A program made the translations under genes and the position numbers. This document shows positions 17,447-28,256 of a stretch of DNA of 64,000 nucleotides, piece by piece. Source of the DNA: Marinicella pacifica (GTDB taxonomy: Bacteria > Pseudomonadota > Gammaproteobacteria > Xanthomonadales > Marinicellaceae). The stretch is taken from positions 310,001 to 374,000 of the forward strand of contig NZ_BMEO01000001.1 in NCBI RefSeq assembly GCF_014636635.1, given 5' to 3'. The notes under the pieces were generated by a model. It ran no database searches. It was given only the letters and a program-made list of their open reading frames with translations, and had not been told where the DNA came from. The stretch's first letter is position 1, and every line of letters starts with the position of its first letter.

Positions 17447-19951
17447 TTACACCATTTGTCTGATTCTTTGCATGACCCGACGACCGATGACCATACGTCC
17501 GTATATTAATGCAATAGCGGCCAACAGAAACCACAAAATAAACCCGCCTATGACAACTTTGGTCACGGGTAGACTGAACTGCAAATTAAACCAAACGGTT
17601 ACCATCCAATAACTGACAGATATCGCCAATAGTGTACCCAAGAATCCGGCCAGTAGGCCCAGTACGCTCATTTCAATGACATTAATGGCATACAGGTGCC
17701 GGGTGCGCATGCCCAATAAACGAAAGTAGGCACTGTCCTGTAAGCGATCCTGGGAAGTGGATAATAACGATGTCAACAGAACCATAAAACCCGCGATCAC
17801 CGCCAATCCGGTGAATAAGGTGACCAACTGACTGAGTTGTCCGACAAAGGATTTCACCTGACGGGCAATGGCGGCACCATCTAAGGTGGTGATTCCCGGA
17901 AAAGTTTGGGCAATTTGGGTTTGTAAAGCCACCACGCGTTCATCGGCTACACGGGTGGTGGCGAATTGAATCTGGGGTGCTTTTGCCAACACCTCAGGCG
18001 GGAAAATAAAATAAAAGAACGGATTGGGGCCGCGTTCATAGCGGGCCCGAATACTACTGATACGGCCGGTCAGGTAGACCCCCTGTATATTAAAGGTGAT
18101 GTCATCGCCAATATCCACCTGCAAATATTCGGCTATACTGGCCAAAATCGACAAGGGTACCACCGCATCATCAGCCCAATCAGTGAATAACTGGTTATTA
18201 TGGCCGGCTTTGAGGTATTCTGTGTCCAGTAATTCATTGGCATAACTGAGGTTAAAGACCCGTCCAATATCATCATACGTCCCAAGTTGATCTTTCAGCA
18301 CGTCTGCACTGACACCATTCACTGTCTTAATACGCGCTCTGACCACCGGATAATAAGTCACCGGAGCGTTAATCATGTCATTCAGTTTTTCATGCTGCTC
18401 AGTCTGGACATCCAGTAAAAACATATTCGGCGCATCTTCCGGGTACGTGCTGATTAATTGACGATCAATGCTGTGATTTAATAACGCCACAATCATCATC
18501 ACCATGACCGCCAGAGATAAAGTCGTGAAAAACAACACAGAATGGTTTCCTTTACGGAACACATTTTGAATCGCTAAGCGACTTAACCAGTGCCTAATCC
18601 ATCCATGGTTGACCAACCATTTCAGTCCCTTTAATAACAGCAAACTTAATAACCAAAAAATGACTAATACAGCAATCAGTCCGCCGGTGAGCTGCAAGGC
18701 ACGCCATACAGAATCCAGTTCAATGACCATTAAAGTTAAAACCGCCAGCACCACAATCATAAACCAGCCCCAGGCACGAGTTTGCCTGTGGCGGGGAATT
18801 TTTTGCTGCTGTAACACGGCCACCGGCTTAACCCGCGCCAGTAACCGTAGACTTTGATAACTGACCAATAAGGTCATGGCCACGGCTATCACGGTTATTT
18901 TTAGTACGCTTTGCCAGGCGATATAAATATCAATATCCGCCGGTAAAAACTGACTAAAACTATCTTCAGAAAATATTAAAAAAGCATAGCTGAGCGCAAA
19001 CGCCACCAGCGCAGATAACAGCGCCATGACAATAAATAAGCGGTAATAAGTTTGTTTCATGGGTCGCATCTGTTCACCCAGAGCACGACGAATGGCATTG
19101 CTGTTTTGTTGACTGCGGATAAATGCTTTCATGACACTGAATAATCCGACCCCGGACAATACCACCACAGCCACCACCAACAATTTCAAAAAAACCAGAA
19201 AATTTGTGGACACATTGGCCAGGGCGGTATCGGATTCAGCAGCTGTCTGCACTTTGATTTCTCGGCTGCCAATCAGTGTTGTCAGTTCATTTTTCCAGCG
19301 GATTAGTTGCGCCGGGTTTAGCTTCATTTCAATCCGGTAACCAACGCGACTGCGCTGTCCCATTAACTCAGTTTGGGGTAAGTCATCGGCATGCATTAAC
19401 ACCCGTGCACCAAAACCGAATGCGGTTAAGGGCCGATCGGGTTCAGCGGTTAACTCATCGGCAATGATAAAAGATGCTTCGCCCAGTTGTACGCGATCAC
19501 CGACCGATAGATTTAATCCACTGAGTACCTGTGCTTCCACAGCCACCTGGCCCGGTTGCACCGATTGCCACAACGCCTGTCCTGAAGCCACCGTGGCTTC
19601 ACCATACAGTGGATAACTGGGTGTGACTGCTTTGATTCGTGCCAATAAGGACTGTTCATTGGCATACAACATGGCATTAAATTGATAATCATAAACCACA
19701 TCGGATGCCGGCAATTCTGCCATCTTTTGCTGCACATCATCCGGCCAGGGTTGTCTGGCCGACATGATTAAATCACCGCCGACCATGGCTAACTGATTGT
19801 GTTCAATGTAATCATCCACGGACTGTTGCAGAGAATCCAGTGTCAGATAAGCGGCCAGAGAAACCCACAGGCTTAATCCGAATAACAAAGGGTACACTGG
19901 CTGACCAAACCAGGCACGGTTAAGCATTTTACGGCCCAAACTGCCCATCAT
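17447..19951 (-). CDS. ABC transporter permease, YbbP-like (FtsX domains)
   Basis: Inner-membrane protein of 834 residues with the layout of YbbP: one N-terminal membrane segment (residues 20-40), a large periplasmic domain, a group of FtsX-type segments (about 255-390), further segments, a second periplasmic region, and a final FtsX domain (about 700-825). Its start overlaps the end of the ATPase gene by 4 bases, so the two are made together. YbbAP-type systems are thought to move lipids or hydrophobic compounds out of the inner membrane; this is family knowledge and not shown here. Confidence 0.9.
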   Translation of the reverse strand: MMGSLGRKMLNRAWFGQPVYPLLFGLSLWVSLAAYLTLDSLQQSVDDYIEHNQLAMVGGDLIMSARQPWPDDVQQKMAELPASDVVYDYQFNAMLYANEQSLLARIKAVTPSYPLYGEATVASGQALWQSVQPGQVAVEAQVLSGLNLSVGDRVQLGEASFIIADELTAEPDRPLTAFGFGARVLMHADDLPQTELMGQRSRVGYRIEMKLNPAQLIRWKNELTTLIGSREIKVQTAAESDTALANVSTNFLVFLKLLVVAVVVLSGVGLFSVMKAFIRSQQNSNAIRRALGEQMRPMKQTYYRLFIVMALLSALVAFALSYAFLIFSEDSFSQFLPADIDIYIAWQSVLKITVIAVAMTLLVSYQSLRLLARVKPVAVLQQQKIPRHRQTRAWGWFMIVVLAVLTLMVIELDSVWRALQLTGGLIAVLVIFWLLSLLLLKGLKWLVNHGWIRHWLSRLAIQNVFRKGNHSVLFFTTLSLAVMVMMIVALLNHSIDRQLISTYPEDAPNMFLLDVQTEQHEKLNDMINAPVTYYPVVRARIKTVNGVSADVLKDQLGTYDDIGRVFNLSYANELLDTEYLKAGHNNQLFTDWADDAVVPLSILASIAEYLQVDIGDDITFNIQGVYLTGRISSIRARYERGPNPFFYFIFPPEVLAKAPQIQFATTRVADERVVALQTQIAQTFPGITTLDGAAIARQVKSFVGQLSQLVTLFTGLAVIAGFMVLLTSLLSTSQDRLQDSAYFRLLGMRTRHLYAINVIEMSVLGLLAGFLGTLLAISVSYWMVTVWFNLQFSLPVTKVVIGGFILWFLLAAIALIYGRMVIGRRVMQRIRQMV

Positions 19952-20625
19952 ACGGTGTGCCCGTCAACAATGGTTATCACCCGGTCAGCCCGGTCAGCCA
20001 CCGCCTGATCATGGGTCACCACCACCAATGCGCTACCGAAGCTTTGCTGGAGGTTAATCAATAAGTCCATCACCTGTTGAGCGTTTTTTTCATCCAGATT
20101 ACCGGTGGGCTCATCGGCAAAGACAATACTTGGTTTTGATACCAGGGCTCTGGCCAATGCGGTGCGTTGTTTTTCACCACCGGATAACTGATGCGGCAAA
20201 CTGTCACGACGGTGGTTTAAATCGACGGCATTGAGCAGTTCATCGACACGGTCATCATCAACAAGACCGGCAATTTGTAATGGGAATGAGACGTTTTCAG
20301 TCACAGTAAGTGTGGGAATCAGGTGGAACGATTGAAACACAAAGCCCATATCGCGTTGACGTTTCAATGCCAGTTGTTCTTCATCCATCAAAGTTAAGTC
20401 ATCCTGATTTAAAAGGACACGACCCTTGTCAGGATAATCCAGACCGGCCAATAAACTTAATAAGGTGGATTTCCCCGAACCTGATTTACCCATAATCGCG
20501 ACAAATTCTCCGGCCTTGACTTCTAAAGACACGTTTTTTATCACCGAAATACCGGTTTGCTCGATTTGAAAGGATTTACTTAAATGCTCGGCCTGCAGAA
20601 CCGCGGATTGAATTTGAGTCATCAT
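19948..20625 (-). CDS. ABC transporter ATP-binding protein, YbbA-like
   Basis: ATPase of 225 residues of the MacB/LolD class. Walker A is GKSGSGKSTLL (about 46), the Q-loop is in FVFQSFHLIPTLTV, the signature is LSGGEKQRTALARAL, Walker B is SIVFADEPTGNLD, and the H-loop His is in VVVTHD. Its start overlaps the stop of the lipase gene (ATGA), and its stop overlaps the permease start, so the operon order is tesA-ybbA-ybbP. In E. coli tesA is divergent from ybbAP, while here all three are co-directional. Confidence 0.92.
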   Translation of the reverse strand: MMTQIQSAVLQAEHLSKSFQIEQTGISVIKNVSLEVKAGEFVAIMGKSGSGKSTLLSLLAGLDYPDKGRVLLNQDDLTLMDEEQLALKRQRDMGFVFQSFHLIPTLTVTENVSFPLQIAGLVDDDRVDELLNAVDLNHRRDSLPHQLSGGEKQRTALARALVSKPSIVFADEPTGNLDEKNAQQVMDLLINLQQSFGSALVVVTHDQAVADRADRVITIVDGHTV

Positions 20626-21296
20626 TTGTTTTTTTCTAAGTGATCTAAGACTATGGGTAAGATGTTATTTTCAACAATAAGCCGGTAACCGGCTTGATTC
20701 GGGTGGATGCCATCTTTCTGGTTATATTCCGTCTGACCGGCCACACCGGCTAAAAAGAACGGAATGAATGGCACCTTTAAGTCTTCGGCAATGCGTACAT
20801 ACATGTCTTTAAATCCACTGACATAGTCACGTCCTAAATTATCGTAAATTTCCATTCCCGCCAGTATCACATCACTGTCATTGTTACGCAGTTTTTTAAT
20901 AATGGTGCGAATATTTTGTTCAGTCAAAGCCAAATCCAGACCACGCATGGCATCATTGGCGCCAATATTCAAAACCGTTAAGTCCGGTTCTAATTGCATC
21001 ACCCAATCCAGCCGATTCAACAGACCGGTACTGGTTTCACCGCTTAATCCGGCATTCACCACCTGAACATTTTTAAAGCCTTCAGCGCTTATTTGCTGTT
21101 GCAAAATGGCCGGGTAGTTATGATTTTCATCGACTCCCAAGCCCTCGGTCAGAGAATCTCCCAAAGCCATAATGACATAATCACTATGAGCCGTCTGACT
21201 TGTTGTTTCTTGGGGTTGATTGGGTGGTGTTGATTCCTGGCAAGCCGTCATACCCATTGCCAAAATCATCCACAGTCCATATTGAATTATTTTCAT
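20622..21296 (-). CDS. tesA: TesA-like SGNH esterase/lysophospholipase, possible lipoprotein
   Basis: GDSL/SGNH hydrolase of 224 residues. Block I is ALGDSLTEGLGV (Ser near 46), block II has the Gly in NAGLSGETSTG, block III is LNIGANDAMRG, and block V is DGIHPNQAGY with the catalytic Asp and His. It should cleave thioesters and lysophospholipids in the periplasm. The N-terminus (MKIIQYGLWMILAMGMTAC) has MTAC, close to a lipobox, followed by a Ser/Pro/Thr/Gln linker. It may therefore be a lipoprotein, unlike the soluble E. coli TesA. First gene of the tesA-ybbA-ybbP operon, which hints that hydrolase and transporter act on the same lipids. Confidence 0.88.
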   Translation of the reverse strand: MKIIQYGLWMILAMGMTACQESTPPNQPQETTSQTAHSDYVIMALGDSLTEGLGVDENHNYPAILQQQISAEGFKNVQVVNAGLSGETSTGLLNRLDWVMQLEPDLTVLNIGANDAMRGLDLALTEQNIRTIIKKLRNNDSDVILAGMEIYDNLGRDYVSGFKDMYVRIAEDLKVPFIPFFLAGVAGQTEYNQKDGIHPNQAGYRLIVENNILPIVLDHLEKNK

Positions 21297-21438
21297 AAAT
21301 TTAATGTGGTGACGATTTTTGTTTTAACAAGAATGTTATTATGCCTGTGTGGCGTTAATGAAGTGTCAATATCGACGTTTTTTTGGCGTCTAACCGTTAC
21401 AATAGGTGTTTTTTATTATTGACTGTATCATGGAATTT

Positions 21439-22521
21439 ATGAATCCCCGTTATGAACACGGCGCCCCCGGAAAAACAGGCGTTTTACTGGTCAATCTGGG
21501 CACCCCGGAAGCCCCCACCAAAACCGCCTTGAAAAGCTATTTAAGATCCTTTTTATCCGATCCGCGGGTGGTTGAGTTTAAAGGGCCGCGCTGGTTGTGG
21601 TTGTTGATTTTAAATGCCGTCATTCTCAATATCCGACCAAAGAAATCGGCCGAAGCCTATGCCGGTATCTGGGATGAACTGGGCGAAAACACCGGGTCGC
21701 CCTTACTGCACATTAGCCAGTTGCAACATCAGGCTTTACAACACGTCTTAGACGATGGCTACGTTGTTGAACTGGCCATGCGTTATGGCGAACCGAGCAT
21801 CGACACAGGCCTTGATCGTTTGCAACAACAAGGTGCACGGTCCGTCATCATTTTACCGCTCTATCCGCAATATTCAGCCACCACGTCGGCGTCTATTTTT
21901 GATGCCGTTTCAAAGGTGTACCAACAGCGTCGCTGGTTACCGGATATCCGGTTTATCAGCCATTACCATGACCACGACTTGTATATCGTCGCTCTGGCGA
22001 AAAGTGTCGTTGAACACCAGCAACACCATGGCAAACAGTTTTTACTGATGTCGTTTCACGGTATACCGCAACGATACTTGCACAACGGCGATCCTTACCA
22101 TTGTGAATGCCATAAAACCGGCCGTTTGCTGGCGGAACGTCTGGGGTTAAGAGACGATGAATACCGTGTCAGTTTTCAGTCCATTTTCGGTCGTGAACCC
22201 TGGCTGCAACCATACACCGATGCCACTTTAAAAAGCCTGCCTGAAAAGGGCATAAAAGCTGTCCAGGTCATTTGTCCGGGGTTTGCCGCGGACTGTTTAG
22301 AAACCCTGGAAGAAATTGCTGTTGAGAACCGGGATTACTTTATGGCTGCAGGTGGCGAATCTTTCAGCTATATTCCGGCATTAAATGATCGAAAAGAGCA
22401 TATTCATTTGTTGTCAGAACTCATCAAACAACACAGTCGAGGGCTTGATAAAACTGAAACTGGCTTTCAAAAAGACACAGCCAAACGCCATAAACAGCAT
22501 CCCTTCAACCGAGACAATTAA
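21439..22521 (+). CDS. hemH: Ferrochelatase
   Basis: Enzyme of 360 residues that inserts Fe2+ into protoporphyrin IX, the last step of haem synthesis. Conserved parts are GVLLVNLGTPEAPT at the N-terminus, LPLYPQYSATTSAS, the active-site FHGIPQRYLHNGDPY (His), and CPGFAADCLETLEEIAVE with the conserved Glu. Cys residues sit near CECHKTG. The start is chosen at the Met with GGA 4 bases upstream. Two earlier in-frame starts (GTG 21406, ATG 21430) lack a site. The C-terminus is about 20 residues longer than usual and very basic. It is divergent from tesA, and the next gene starts 3 bases after its stop. Confidence 0.93.
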   Translation: MNPRYEHGAPGKTGVLLVNLGTPEAPTKTALKSYLRSFLSDPRVVEFKGPRWLWLLILNAVILNIRPKKSAEAYAGIWDELGENTGSPLLHISQLQHQALQHVLDDGYVVELAMRYGEPSIDTGLDRLQQQGARSVIILPLYPQYSATTSASIFDAVSKVYQQRRWLPDIRFISHYHDHDLYIVALAKSVVEHQQHHGKQFLLMSFHGIPQRYLHNGDPYHCECHKTGRLLAERLGLRDDEYRVSFQSIFGREPWLQPYTDATLKSLPEKGIKAVQVICPGFAADCLETLEEIAVENRDYFMAAGGESFSYIPALNDRKEHIHLLSELIKQHSRGLDKTETGFQKDTAKRHKQHPFNRDN

Positions 22522-22524
22522 ACC

Positions 22525-23097
22525 ATGTTCAGAAAGTCCGTTGCTTTTTTTGCCTTAGTGGCCTTGTTTTGGGTTTTGCTTTGGGTCTATATTCCTGACG
22601 CCACGCCCGGTCAATTGAGCTTCACAGACTTTTTGCGAGGGTTGTTACTGCTGTTTTCATTAAGCGCTTTTATGTTCGCTCTTTTCATGCTGTTTATCCG
22701 TTATTTCGGGGTGGATATCATGTCCCGGTTTGTACCGCATGCCGGAATGGCGTGGTGGTTGGCTCAACATGCTTACCAATTCAGCCAACCGAAAGTCACG
22801 CTTCATATCAGTTACATCGGCCAACAGAAGGCTGTTGAGGTGCTGGTTAAACACAACAGACAACGTTTTAAAACCCACATTGCCGCACAAACAAACGAAG
22901 ACATCACCATCGGTATTCTCACAACCAACCCGACCATCACAATCCATTACGGGGATAAAAAAACCAGACCACAGATATTAAACATCAAACATCTGGTGAA
23001 ACGACTGGGCAAGAATAGGGTATTTGAAGTCAATATTGATGACCATGGATTAAGCTATCATCCACAGCAAAAAGAGTTACCCGTCAACGCGGAATAA
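22525..23097 (+). CDS. Membrane protein of unknown function, downstream of hemH
   Basis: I do not recognise this 190-residue protein. Two hydrophobic segments (about residues 7-25 and 37-58) are followed by a soluble domain of about 120 residues with alternating strands and many Lys and His, predicted cytoplasmic. It begins 3 bases after hemH and is probably co-transcribed with it. The stop codon ends 1 base before the convergent dnaE stop, with no room for a terminator. The codon pattern is like its neighbours. A role in haem handling would be a guess from position only. Confidence 0.75.
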   Translation: MFRKSVAFFALVALFWVLLWVYIPDATPGQLSFTDFLRGLLLLFSLSAFMFALFMLFIRYFGVDIMSRFVPHAGMAWWLAQHAYQFSQPKVTLHISYIGQQKAVEVLVKHNRQRFKTHIAAQTNEDITIGILTTNPTITIHYGDKKTRPQILNIKHLVKRLGKNRVFEVNIDDHGLSYHPQQKELPVNAE

Positions 23098-23098
23098 G

Positions 23099-26000
23099 TT
23101 ATTTTTTGGCCAGTACTTTTTGTATGGACGGTGCACTAAGCGCCTGTTGGATAAATTGCTGGTTGACGCGAACGGAAAACTGCTCACCTATTTCAAGATT
23201 GGTTTGTTTGCCCTGGTGACGATAATGAACATAGAGTCTGGTTTTTCCGGGACCAAATTGTCCACATAAGTCAGTCAAATCATCGATTAACCGATGACTG
23301 TTTTTATAAGACACCAAACAAATGTGGTTACAATACATAGCCAATGCCTGATCCAGTGTCAACAGCTCATTCACCGAAACCACAAAAACTTCGTTATCAC
23401 CGTCACCCTGGCGGTTTTTGAATGTTTTCAGACCGGCTTCTCCACTGACCATCACCACCGCGTGTTGCTTTAATTGTTCTTCACATTCGGCATACAGCTG
23501 CGGCGGTAAGGTAAAGTCGAAATCACCGCTGTGGTCATTTAAAAGCAGTTTCATTTTTTGGTTAAATCCCGGACGTACACCCGCCACCATGCCCAACACC
23601 CGAAAGCCTCGTGGTTTTTCGCTGTTGATTTTCATCTGGTGAAAATGATCCAGCGGAAAACTCAGGACATGTTGTAGACATTCGCGGATATCGTCCATGG
23701 GGTGACCGCTTAAGAAAAATCCAAGAACAGATTTTTCTGCCAATAACCTCTTTAAAGAGGCTTCTTTTTGTGCCGCTGGCAGCTTGATATCGCTATACGT
23801 GGTATTGGCCTGTCCACCACCAAACAAATCAAACTGTCCGGCCTGCTTGTCTTTATTTTGTTGCTCTGAGGCTTTAATGACCTGCTCCATTCCTGCCAAC
23901 AGTTGACTGCGATTGTCATGCAACTGATCAAAAGCACCGGCTTTTATCAGTGCTTCTAAACTGCGTTTATTGACTTTACTTAAGTTGACGCGACCACATA
24001 AATCGCTGAACGAGGTAAAGTCGCCCTCATTCTCTCGTGCCTGTACAATATCTTCTATTGCGCCCTCACCGACCCCTTTAATGGCGCCCAGACCATATTG
24101 AATGGCGCCATTTATTGCTTTAAAGCGATAGAATGATCGGTTGACATCCGGCTGGTTAACATGAATGCCCATGGCACGGATATCATACAACTGTTTGGCA
24201 ATTTTATCCGTGTTATTCAGATCCGCTGATAACACCGCCGCCATAAAATGCACCGGATAATGGGCTTTTAAATAAGCGGTTTGGTAAGCCACTAAGGCAT
24301 ATGCGGCTGAGTGAGATTTATTAAAACCATAACCGGCAAAAGTTTCGATCTGCGAGAAAATATGGGCAGCCAGGGCTTCATCCACACCACGTGCCACCGC
24401 ACCATCAATGAAGACCTGCTTTTGTTGTTCCATCACTTCAACAATTTTCTTACCCATGGCTTTGCGCAAAATATCCGCACCACCCAAAGTGAATCCGGCC
24501 AGTACCTGGGCAATTTGCATGACCTGCTCCTGGTACAAAATCACGCCGTAGGTGGGTTCTAGTATTTCAGTCAGATCTTCATGCATGTAATTAGGCGTTT
24601 CTTGCCCATGCTTACATTTCACATAGGTGTCTGCCATTCCGGAATCCAACGGTCCGGGTCGGTACAAGGCCACCAAAGCAATAATGTCCTCAAAAGTGCC
24701 CGGTTTTAAGCGGCCAATCAAAGATTGCATCCCCGGTGACTCCAATTGAAACACTGAGGTGGTGTTGCCGGTGCGCATCAGACGAAAGGTTTTGGCATCG
24801 TCCAAGGGTATTTTTTCAATGTCCAATTGCTTTCCGGTCTCGGCGACAATGGCCTGTACGGCCCAATCAATTATGGTGAGTGTCCGCAAACCCAAAAAGT
24901 CAAATTTAACCAGTCCAATACTTTCCACATCATCCTTATCAAACTGACTGACCACACTTTGTGATTGTTGCTCAATATAAATCGGACAAAAATCACTGAT
25001 GGCACTGGGGGCAATCACCACGCCGCCGGCGTGTTTACCGACGTTACGCTTTAAACCTTCTAATTTGTAGGATAAATCAATGATTTCTCTGGCTTCATCG
25101 TCATCTTCATACAAGGCAGCCAGATCAGGTGCTGCGGTCATGGCTTTTGATAAGGTCATACCCAGATCATTGGGGATGAGTTTGGCAATGCCATCGGTTA
25201 CCGGATAGGGATAACCCAGTACCCGACCGGCATCACGCACCACCGCTTTGGCGTTCATGGATCCAAAAGTGATAATCTGACTGACTTTTTCATGGCCGTA
25301 TTTATCCGCCACATAAGCAATCACCTCATCACGCCGGTCCATGCAAAAGTCCACATCGAAATCGGGCATGGAAATACGTTCGGGATTTAAAAACCGCTCA
25401 AATAACAATTCATAGGTGAGCGGGTCGAGCGCGGTGATTTTGAGCATATAAGCCACCAGCGAGCCGGCGCCGGAACCACGTCCCGGCCCCACCGGAATCT
25501 TGTTGTCTTTTGACCACCGGATGAAGTCCGATACAATCAAAAAGTAGCCCGGGAACCCCATGTCCAAAATGACCTTAATTTCCAGTTCAAGGCGTTCTTT
25601 ATAGTCCTCGTCACTGTAATTCGGATCGCGCCGATCCGACAACAGGAATTCAGCCAGTTGCGATCGGCAAAGCCGGGCAAAATAACTGTCAATGGTTTCA
25701 CCTTCAGGAATCGGAAAATCCGGCAGGTAATATTCTTCACCGTCAAAATCAAAATTGCAACGCTGAGCAATGTAATACGTGTTTTCCAGCAAACAGGGAA
25801 ATTTTGCAAACAGCTGCGCCATTTGTTCCGGTGTTTTTAAATATTGTTGTTCGGTATAATGATGGGGCCGATTTCGATCGGCCACGATATGACCGCTGTT
25901 GATACACACCCGCGCTTCATGCGCTTCAAAATCCTCCGGCTGTAAAAACCGGCAACGCCCGCTGGCCACCAACGGTATGTTTTGATGGGCTGCCATATAT

Positions 26001-26557
26001 AAGGCGGCATCATGACAAGCAGACTCTCCGCTGCGCTCAATTTTTGATATTGCCACATAAAAGCGATCGCCCCATACCGACCGCCAATCCAACATGATTT
26101 CCAAAGCCGCTTCTAATTGTCTTTGCTGAATTAGGCAGCCCAGGTCGCTGACCATTGAATCCGCCAATAAAATTAATCCCTCGGAATGTGACTGCAAAAA
26201 AGCCTTTTCAACATACACCTGACCCCGGTCATCACTGTGCCGTTGGGCCTGGGAAATGATGCGGCTTAAATTCAGATAGCCGATGCGATTCTGGCACAAT
26301 AAAGTCACTTCAAAGGTGCCGATGTCCAGGGCCGGATCCAGCACCGTAATATCGGCGCCGATAATCGGTTTGACTTTGGCTTTCTTGGCGGCCTGGTAAA
26401 ATTTAAGGGCGGCAAACAGGTTATTGGTGTCTGTCAGTGCCACCGCCGACATACCCATAGCCCGAACCGTTTCAACCAGCTGCGGAATACGGATGGTTGA
26501 ATCGGTGATGGCGTACTCGCTGTGTACATTTAAATGAACAAACCGAGATTCGCTCAT
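23099..26557 (-). CDS. dnaE: DNA polymerase III alpha subunit
   Basis: Replicative DNA polymerase of 1152 residues (E. coli 1160). The N-terminal PHP domain starts with [15 protein letters not shown]. The catalytic aspartates are in [16 protein letters not shown] (about 400) and [12 protein letters not shown] (about 555). The palm and fingers include [20 protein letters not shown] and [19 protein letters not shown] tandem HhH region, an OB fold (about 990-1070) and a C-terminal tau-binding domain follow. The start overlaps the rnhB stop by 4 bases. It is the last gene of the leftward block. In E. coli accA follows dnaE; here it does not. Confidence 0.97.
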   Translation of the reverse strand: MSESRFVHLNVHSEYAITDSTIRIPQLVETVRAMGMSAVALTDTNNLFAALKFYQAAKKAKVKPIIGADITVLDPALDIGTFEVTLLCQNRIGYLNLSRIISQAQRHSDDRGQVYVEKAFLQSHSEGLILLADSMVSDLGCLIQQRQLEAALEIMLDWRSVWGDRFYVAISKIERSGESACHDAALYMAAHQNIPLVASGRCRFLQPEDFEAHEARVCINSGHIVADRNRPHHYTEQQYLKTPEQMAQLFAKFPCLLENTYYIAQRCNFDFDGEEYYLPDFPIPEGETIDSYFARLCRSQLAEFLLSDRRDPNYSDEDYKERLELEIKVILDMGFPGYFLIVSDFIRWSKDNKIPVGPGRGSGAGSLVAYMLKITALDPLTYELLFERFLNPERISMPDFDVDFCMDRRDEVIAYVADKYGHEKVSQIITFGSMNAKAVVRDAGRVLGYPYPVTDGIAKLIPNDLGMTLSKAMTAAPDLAALYEDDDEAREIIDLSYKLEGLKRNVGKHAGGVVIAPSAISDFCPIYIEQQSQSVVSQFDKDDVESIGLVKFDFLGLRTLTIIDWAVQAIVAETGKQLDIEKIPLDDAKTFRLMRTGNTTSVFQLESPGMQSLIGRLKPGTFEDIIALVALYRPGPLDSGMADTYVKCKHGQETPNYMHEDLTEILEPTYGVILYQEQVMQIAQVLAGFTLGGADILRKAMGKKIVEVMEQQKQVFIDGAVARGVDEALAAHIFSQIETFAGYGFNKSHSAAYALVAYQTAYLKAHYPVHFMAAVLSADLNNTDKIAKQLYDIRAMGIHVNQPDVNRSFYRFKAINGAIQYGLGAIKGVGEGAIEDIVQARENEGDFTSFSDLCGRVNLSKVNKRSLEALIKAGAFDQLHDNRSQLLAGMEQVIKASEQQNKDKQAGQFDLFGGGQANTTYSDIKLPAAQKEASLKRLLAEKSVLGFFLSGHPMDDIRECLQHVLSFPLDHFHQMKINSEKPRGFRVLGMVAGVRPGFNQKMKLLLNDHSGDFDFTLPPQLYAECEEQLKQHAVVMVSGEAGLKTFKNRQGDGDNEVFVVSVNELLTLDQALAMYCNHICLVSYKNSHRLIDDLTDLCGQFGPGKTRLYVHYRHQGKQTNLEIGEQFSVRVNQQFIQQALSAPSIQKVLAKK

Positions 26558-27120
26558 AAAAATAACCCCGACTGTTGTGCCGCTTTCACCGGCGCAAAGC
26601 TGCGTCGGTGAATATCACAGGGCCCATAACGTTGCAAGGCCGTCATATGTGCCCGGGTCGGATAACCTTTGTGCTGATGAAAACCATATTGCGGAAACTG
26701 AAGATGTGCGGCTTGCATCAGCGCATCGCGGTGGCATTTGGCAATAATTGAGGCCGCTGAAATACAAGCCACCAGGCCATCACCACCCACAATGGCGCGA
26801 CAGGGTATCACCAGATTAGGCTCGCGGTTGCCGTCCACCAGCACCTCTTGTGGCGTTTTTTTTAACTGCAACACCGCTTGCTGCATGCCCCATAACGTGG
26901 CCTGCAAAATATTCCTGGCATCAATTTCTTTTGGCGAAACATCCACCACTGACCAGCTGACGGCCGCAGCTTTGATGGCCGGTAACAATGCCAGGCGTTT
27001 GGCTTCACTGAGTTTTTTAGAATCATTGAGGCCGGCAGGAATGGTTTTTAATATCACCGCAGCCACCGTCACCGGTCCTGCCAGTGGCCCGCGTCCGGCC
27101 TCGTCCACACCGGCTATCAT
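26554..27120 (-). CDS. rnhB: Ribonuclease HII
   Basis: Enzyme of 188 residues that cuts the RNA strand of RNA-DNA hybrids and removes single ribonucleotides from DNA. The motif [14 protein letters not shown] at residues 4-17 gives the first Asp and Glu, and [16 protein letters not shown] is typical of RNase [21 protein letters not shown] is the C-terminal conserved block. Overlaps lpxB and dnaE by 4 bases at each side, as in many Gammaproteobacteria. Confidence 0.95.
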   Translation of the reverse strand: MIAGVDEAGRGPLAGPVTVAAVILKTIPAGLNDSKKLSEAKRLALLPAIKAAAVSWSVVDVSPKEIDARNILQATLWGMQQAVLQLKKTPQEVLVDGNREPNLVIPCRAIVGGDGLVACISAASIIAKCHRDALMQAAHLQFPQYGFHQHKGYPTRAHMTALQRYGPCDIHRRSFAPVKAAQQSGLFL

Positions 27121-28256
27121 AAGTCTCCCAGAATGTCAGCAATTGCCTGAGCGGCACTGCCATTGACCGGGGGCAGCAGTTGACGGTGCAGTCGTTCAAA
27201 ATCTGCCCGCACTGATTGGCGTTGTTGATGTTGTAAGCATTGCCGGGTGGTTAACAACAATTGCGCCACGGATAAATCTTTTTGCATCACTTCAGGTACC
27301 AAAAAACCGCCATATAAAACATTCGGCAATGAATAATAAGGTAATTGCATTAACTTAAATAAACGCACAATATGATAACTCAAAGCAGCAATTTTGTAAG
27401 CCACCACCATCGGTGTTTTACACAACATGGCTTCTAAGGCCACGGTCCCTGAACCAACCAAAGCAAAATCAGCCGCTTTTAACACCGCCTGACTGTCTTC
27501 AACCCAGTGCACATTCAATCCATATTGTTGTGCTATGTCAGCCGCCATTTGTTGTTTTTCAGGGCTCACCGCACTGCTGATAATGTGCCAATCCGGCTGT
27601 ACCAACTGCTGTGCACACGCGGCAAAATACGGCATCAGGATTTCAATTTCACGGCGACGACTGCCCGGCATCAGGGCCAGCGTCATTTGATTTGGCTTTA
27701 AGCCCAAATCATTTTTCGCCCGGTTTTTGTCTATTTTAAGCGGGATTTGTTGTGCCAAAGGATGACCCACAAAACGGGTTTTGATGGCGGTGTCAGCATA
27801 CAAAGCCGGCTCAAAGGGCAACAGGGTTAATAAATAATCAATAAAGCGGGCCATTTTATACACCCGCTTGGGACGCCAGGCCCACACAGAGGGGCTGACA
27901 TAATGCACTATTTGAATGCCTTTTCGGTGTAATTTTTTGGCAATGGCAAAATTAAGTTCCGGCGCATCAATGCCGATGTATAAATCGGGTTTTTTAACCA
28001 ATAATTGATCAACCAGTCGATTTTTGGCTTTGATTAATGCCGGTAAATCGGCCAGTATTTCCACCAGACCCATGACTTGAAAAGCGGCATTATCGGCCAG
28101 CATAGCCACATCCAATTGGGCAATTTTGTCTCCGCCCACTGCGATAATGTGTAATTCAGGTCGCAGTAATTTGAGTTGTTTAATGAGGTCAATAGCCAGC
28201 AATTCGCCGGAAGCTTCCCCGGCCACCACCGCTATGGTCTGGTGTCTTGCAGACAT
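27117..28256 (-). CDS. lpxB: Lipid-A-disaccharide synthase
   Basis: Glycosyltransferase (GT19) of 379 residues that joins UDP-2,3-diacylglucosamine to lipid X to make the lipid A disaccharide at the inner membrane. Conserved blocks are [15 protein letters not shown] at the start, [40 protein letters not shown] and [16 protein letters not shown], with [20 protein letters not shown] near the C-terminus. One-base overlap with lpxA. Confidence 0.96.
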   Translation of the reverse strand: MSARHQTIAVVAGEASGELLAIDLIKQLKLLRPELHIIAVGGDKIAQLDVAMLADNAAFQVMGLVEILADLPALIKAKNRLVDQLLVKKPDLYIGIDAPELNFAIAKKLHRKGIQIVHYVSPSVWAWRPKRVYKMARFIDYLLTLLPFEPALYADTAIKTRFVGHPLAQQIPLKIDKNRAKNDLGLKPNQMTLALMPGSRRREIEILMPYFAACAQQLVQPDWHIISSAVSPEKQQMAADIAQQYGLNVHWVEDSQAVLKAADFALVGSGTVALEAMLCKTPMVVAYKIAALSYHIVRLFKLMQLPYYSLPNVLYGGFLVPEVMQKDLSVAQLLLTTRQCLQHQQRQSVRADFERLHRQLLPPVNGSAAQAIADILGDL

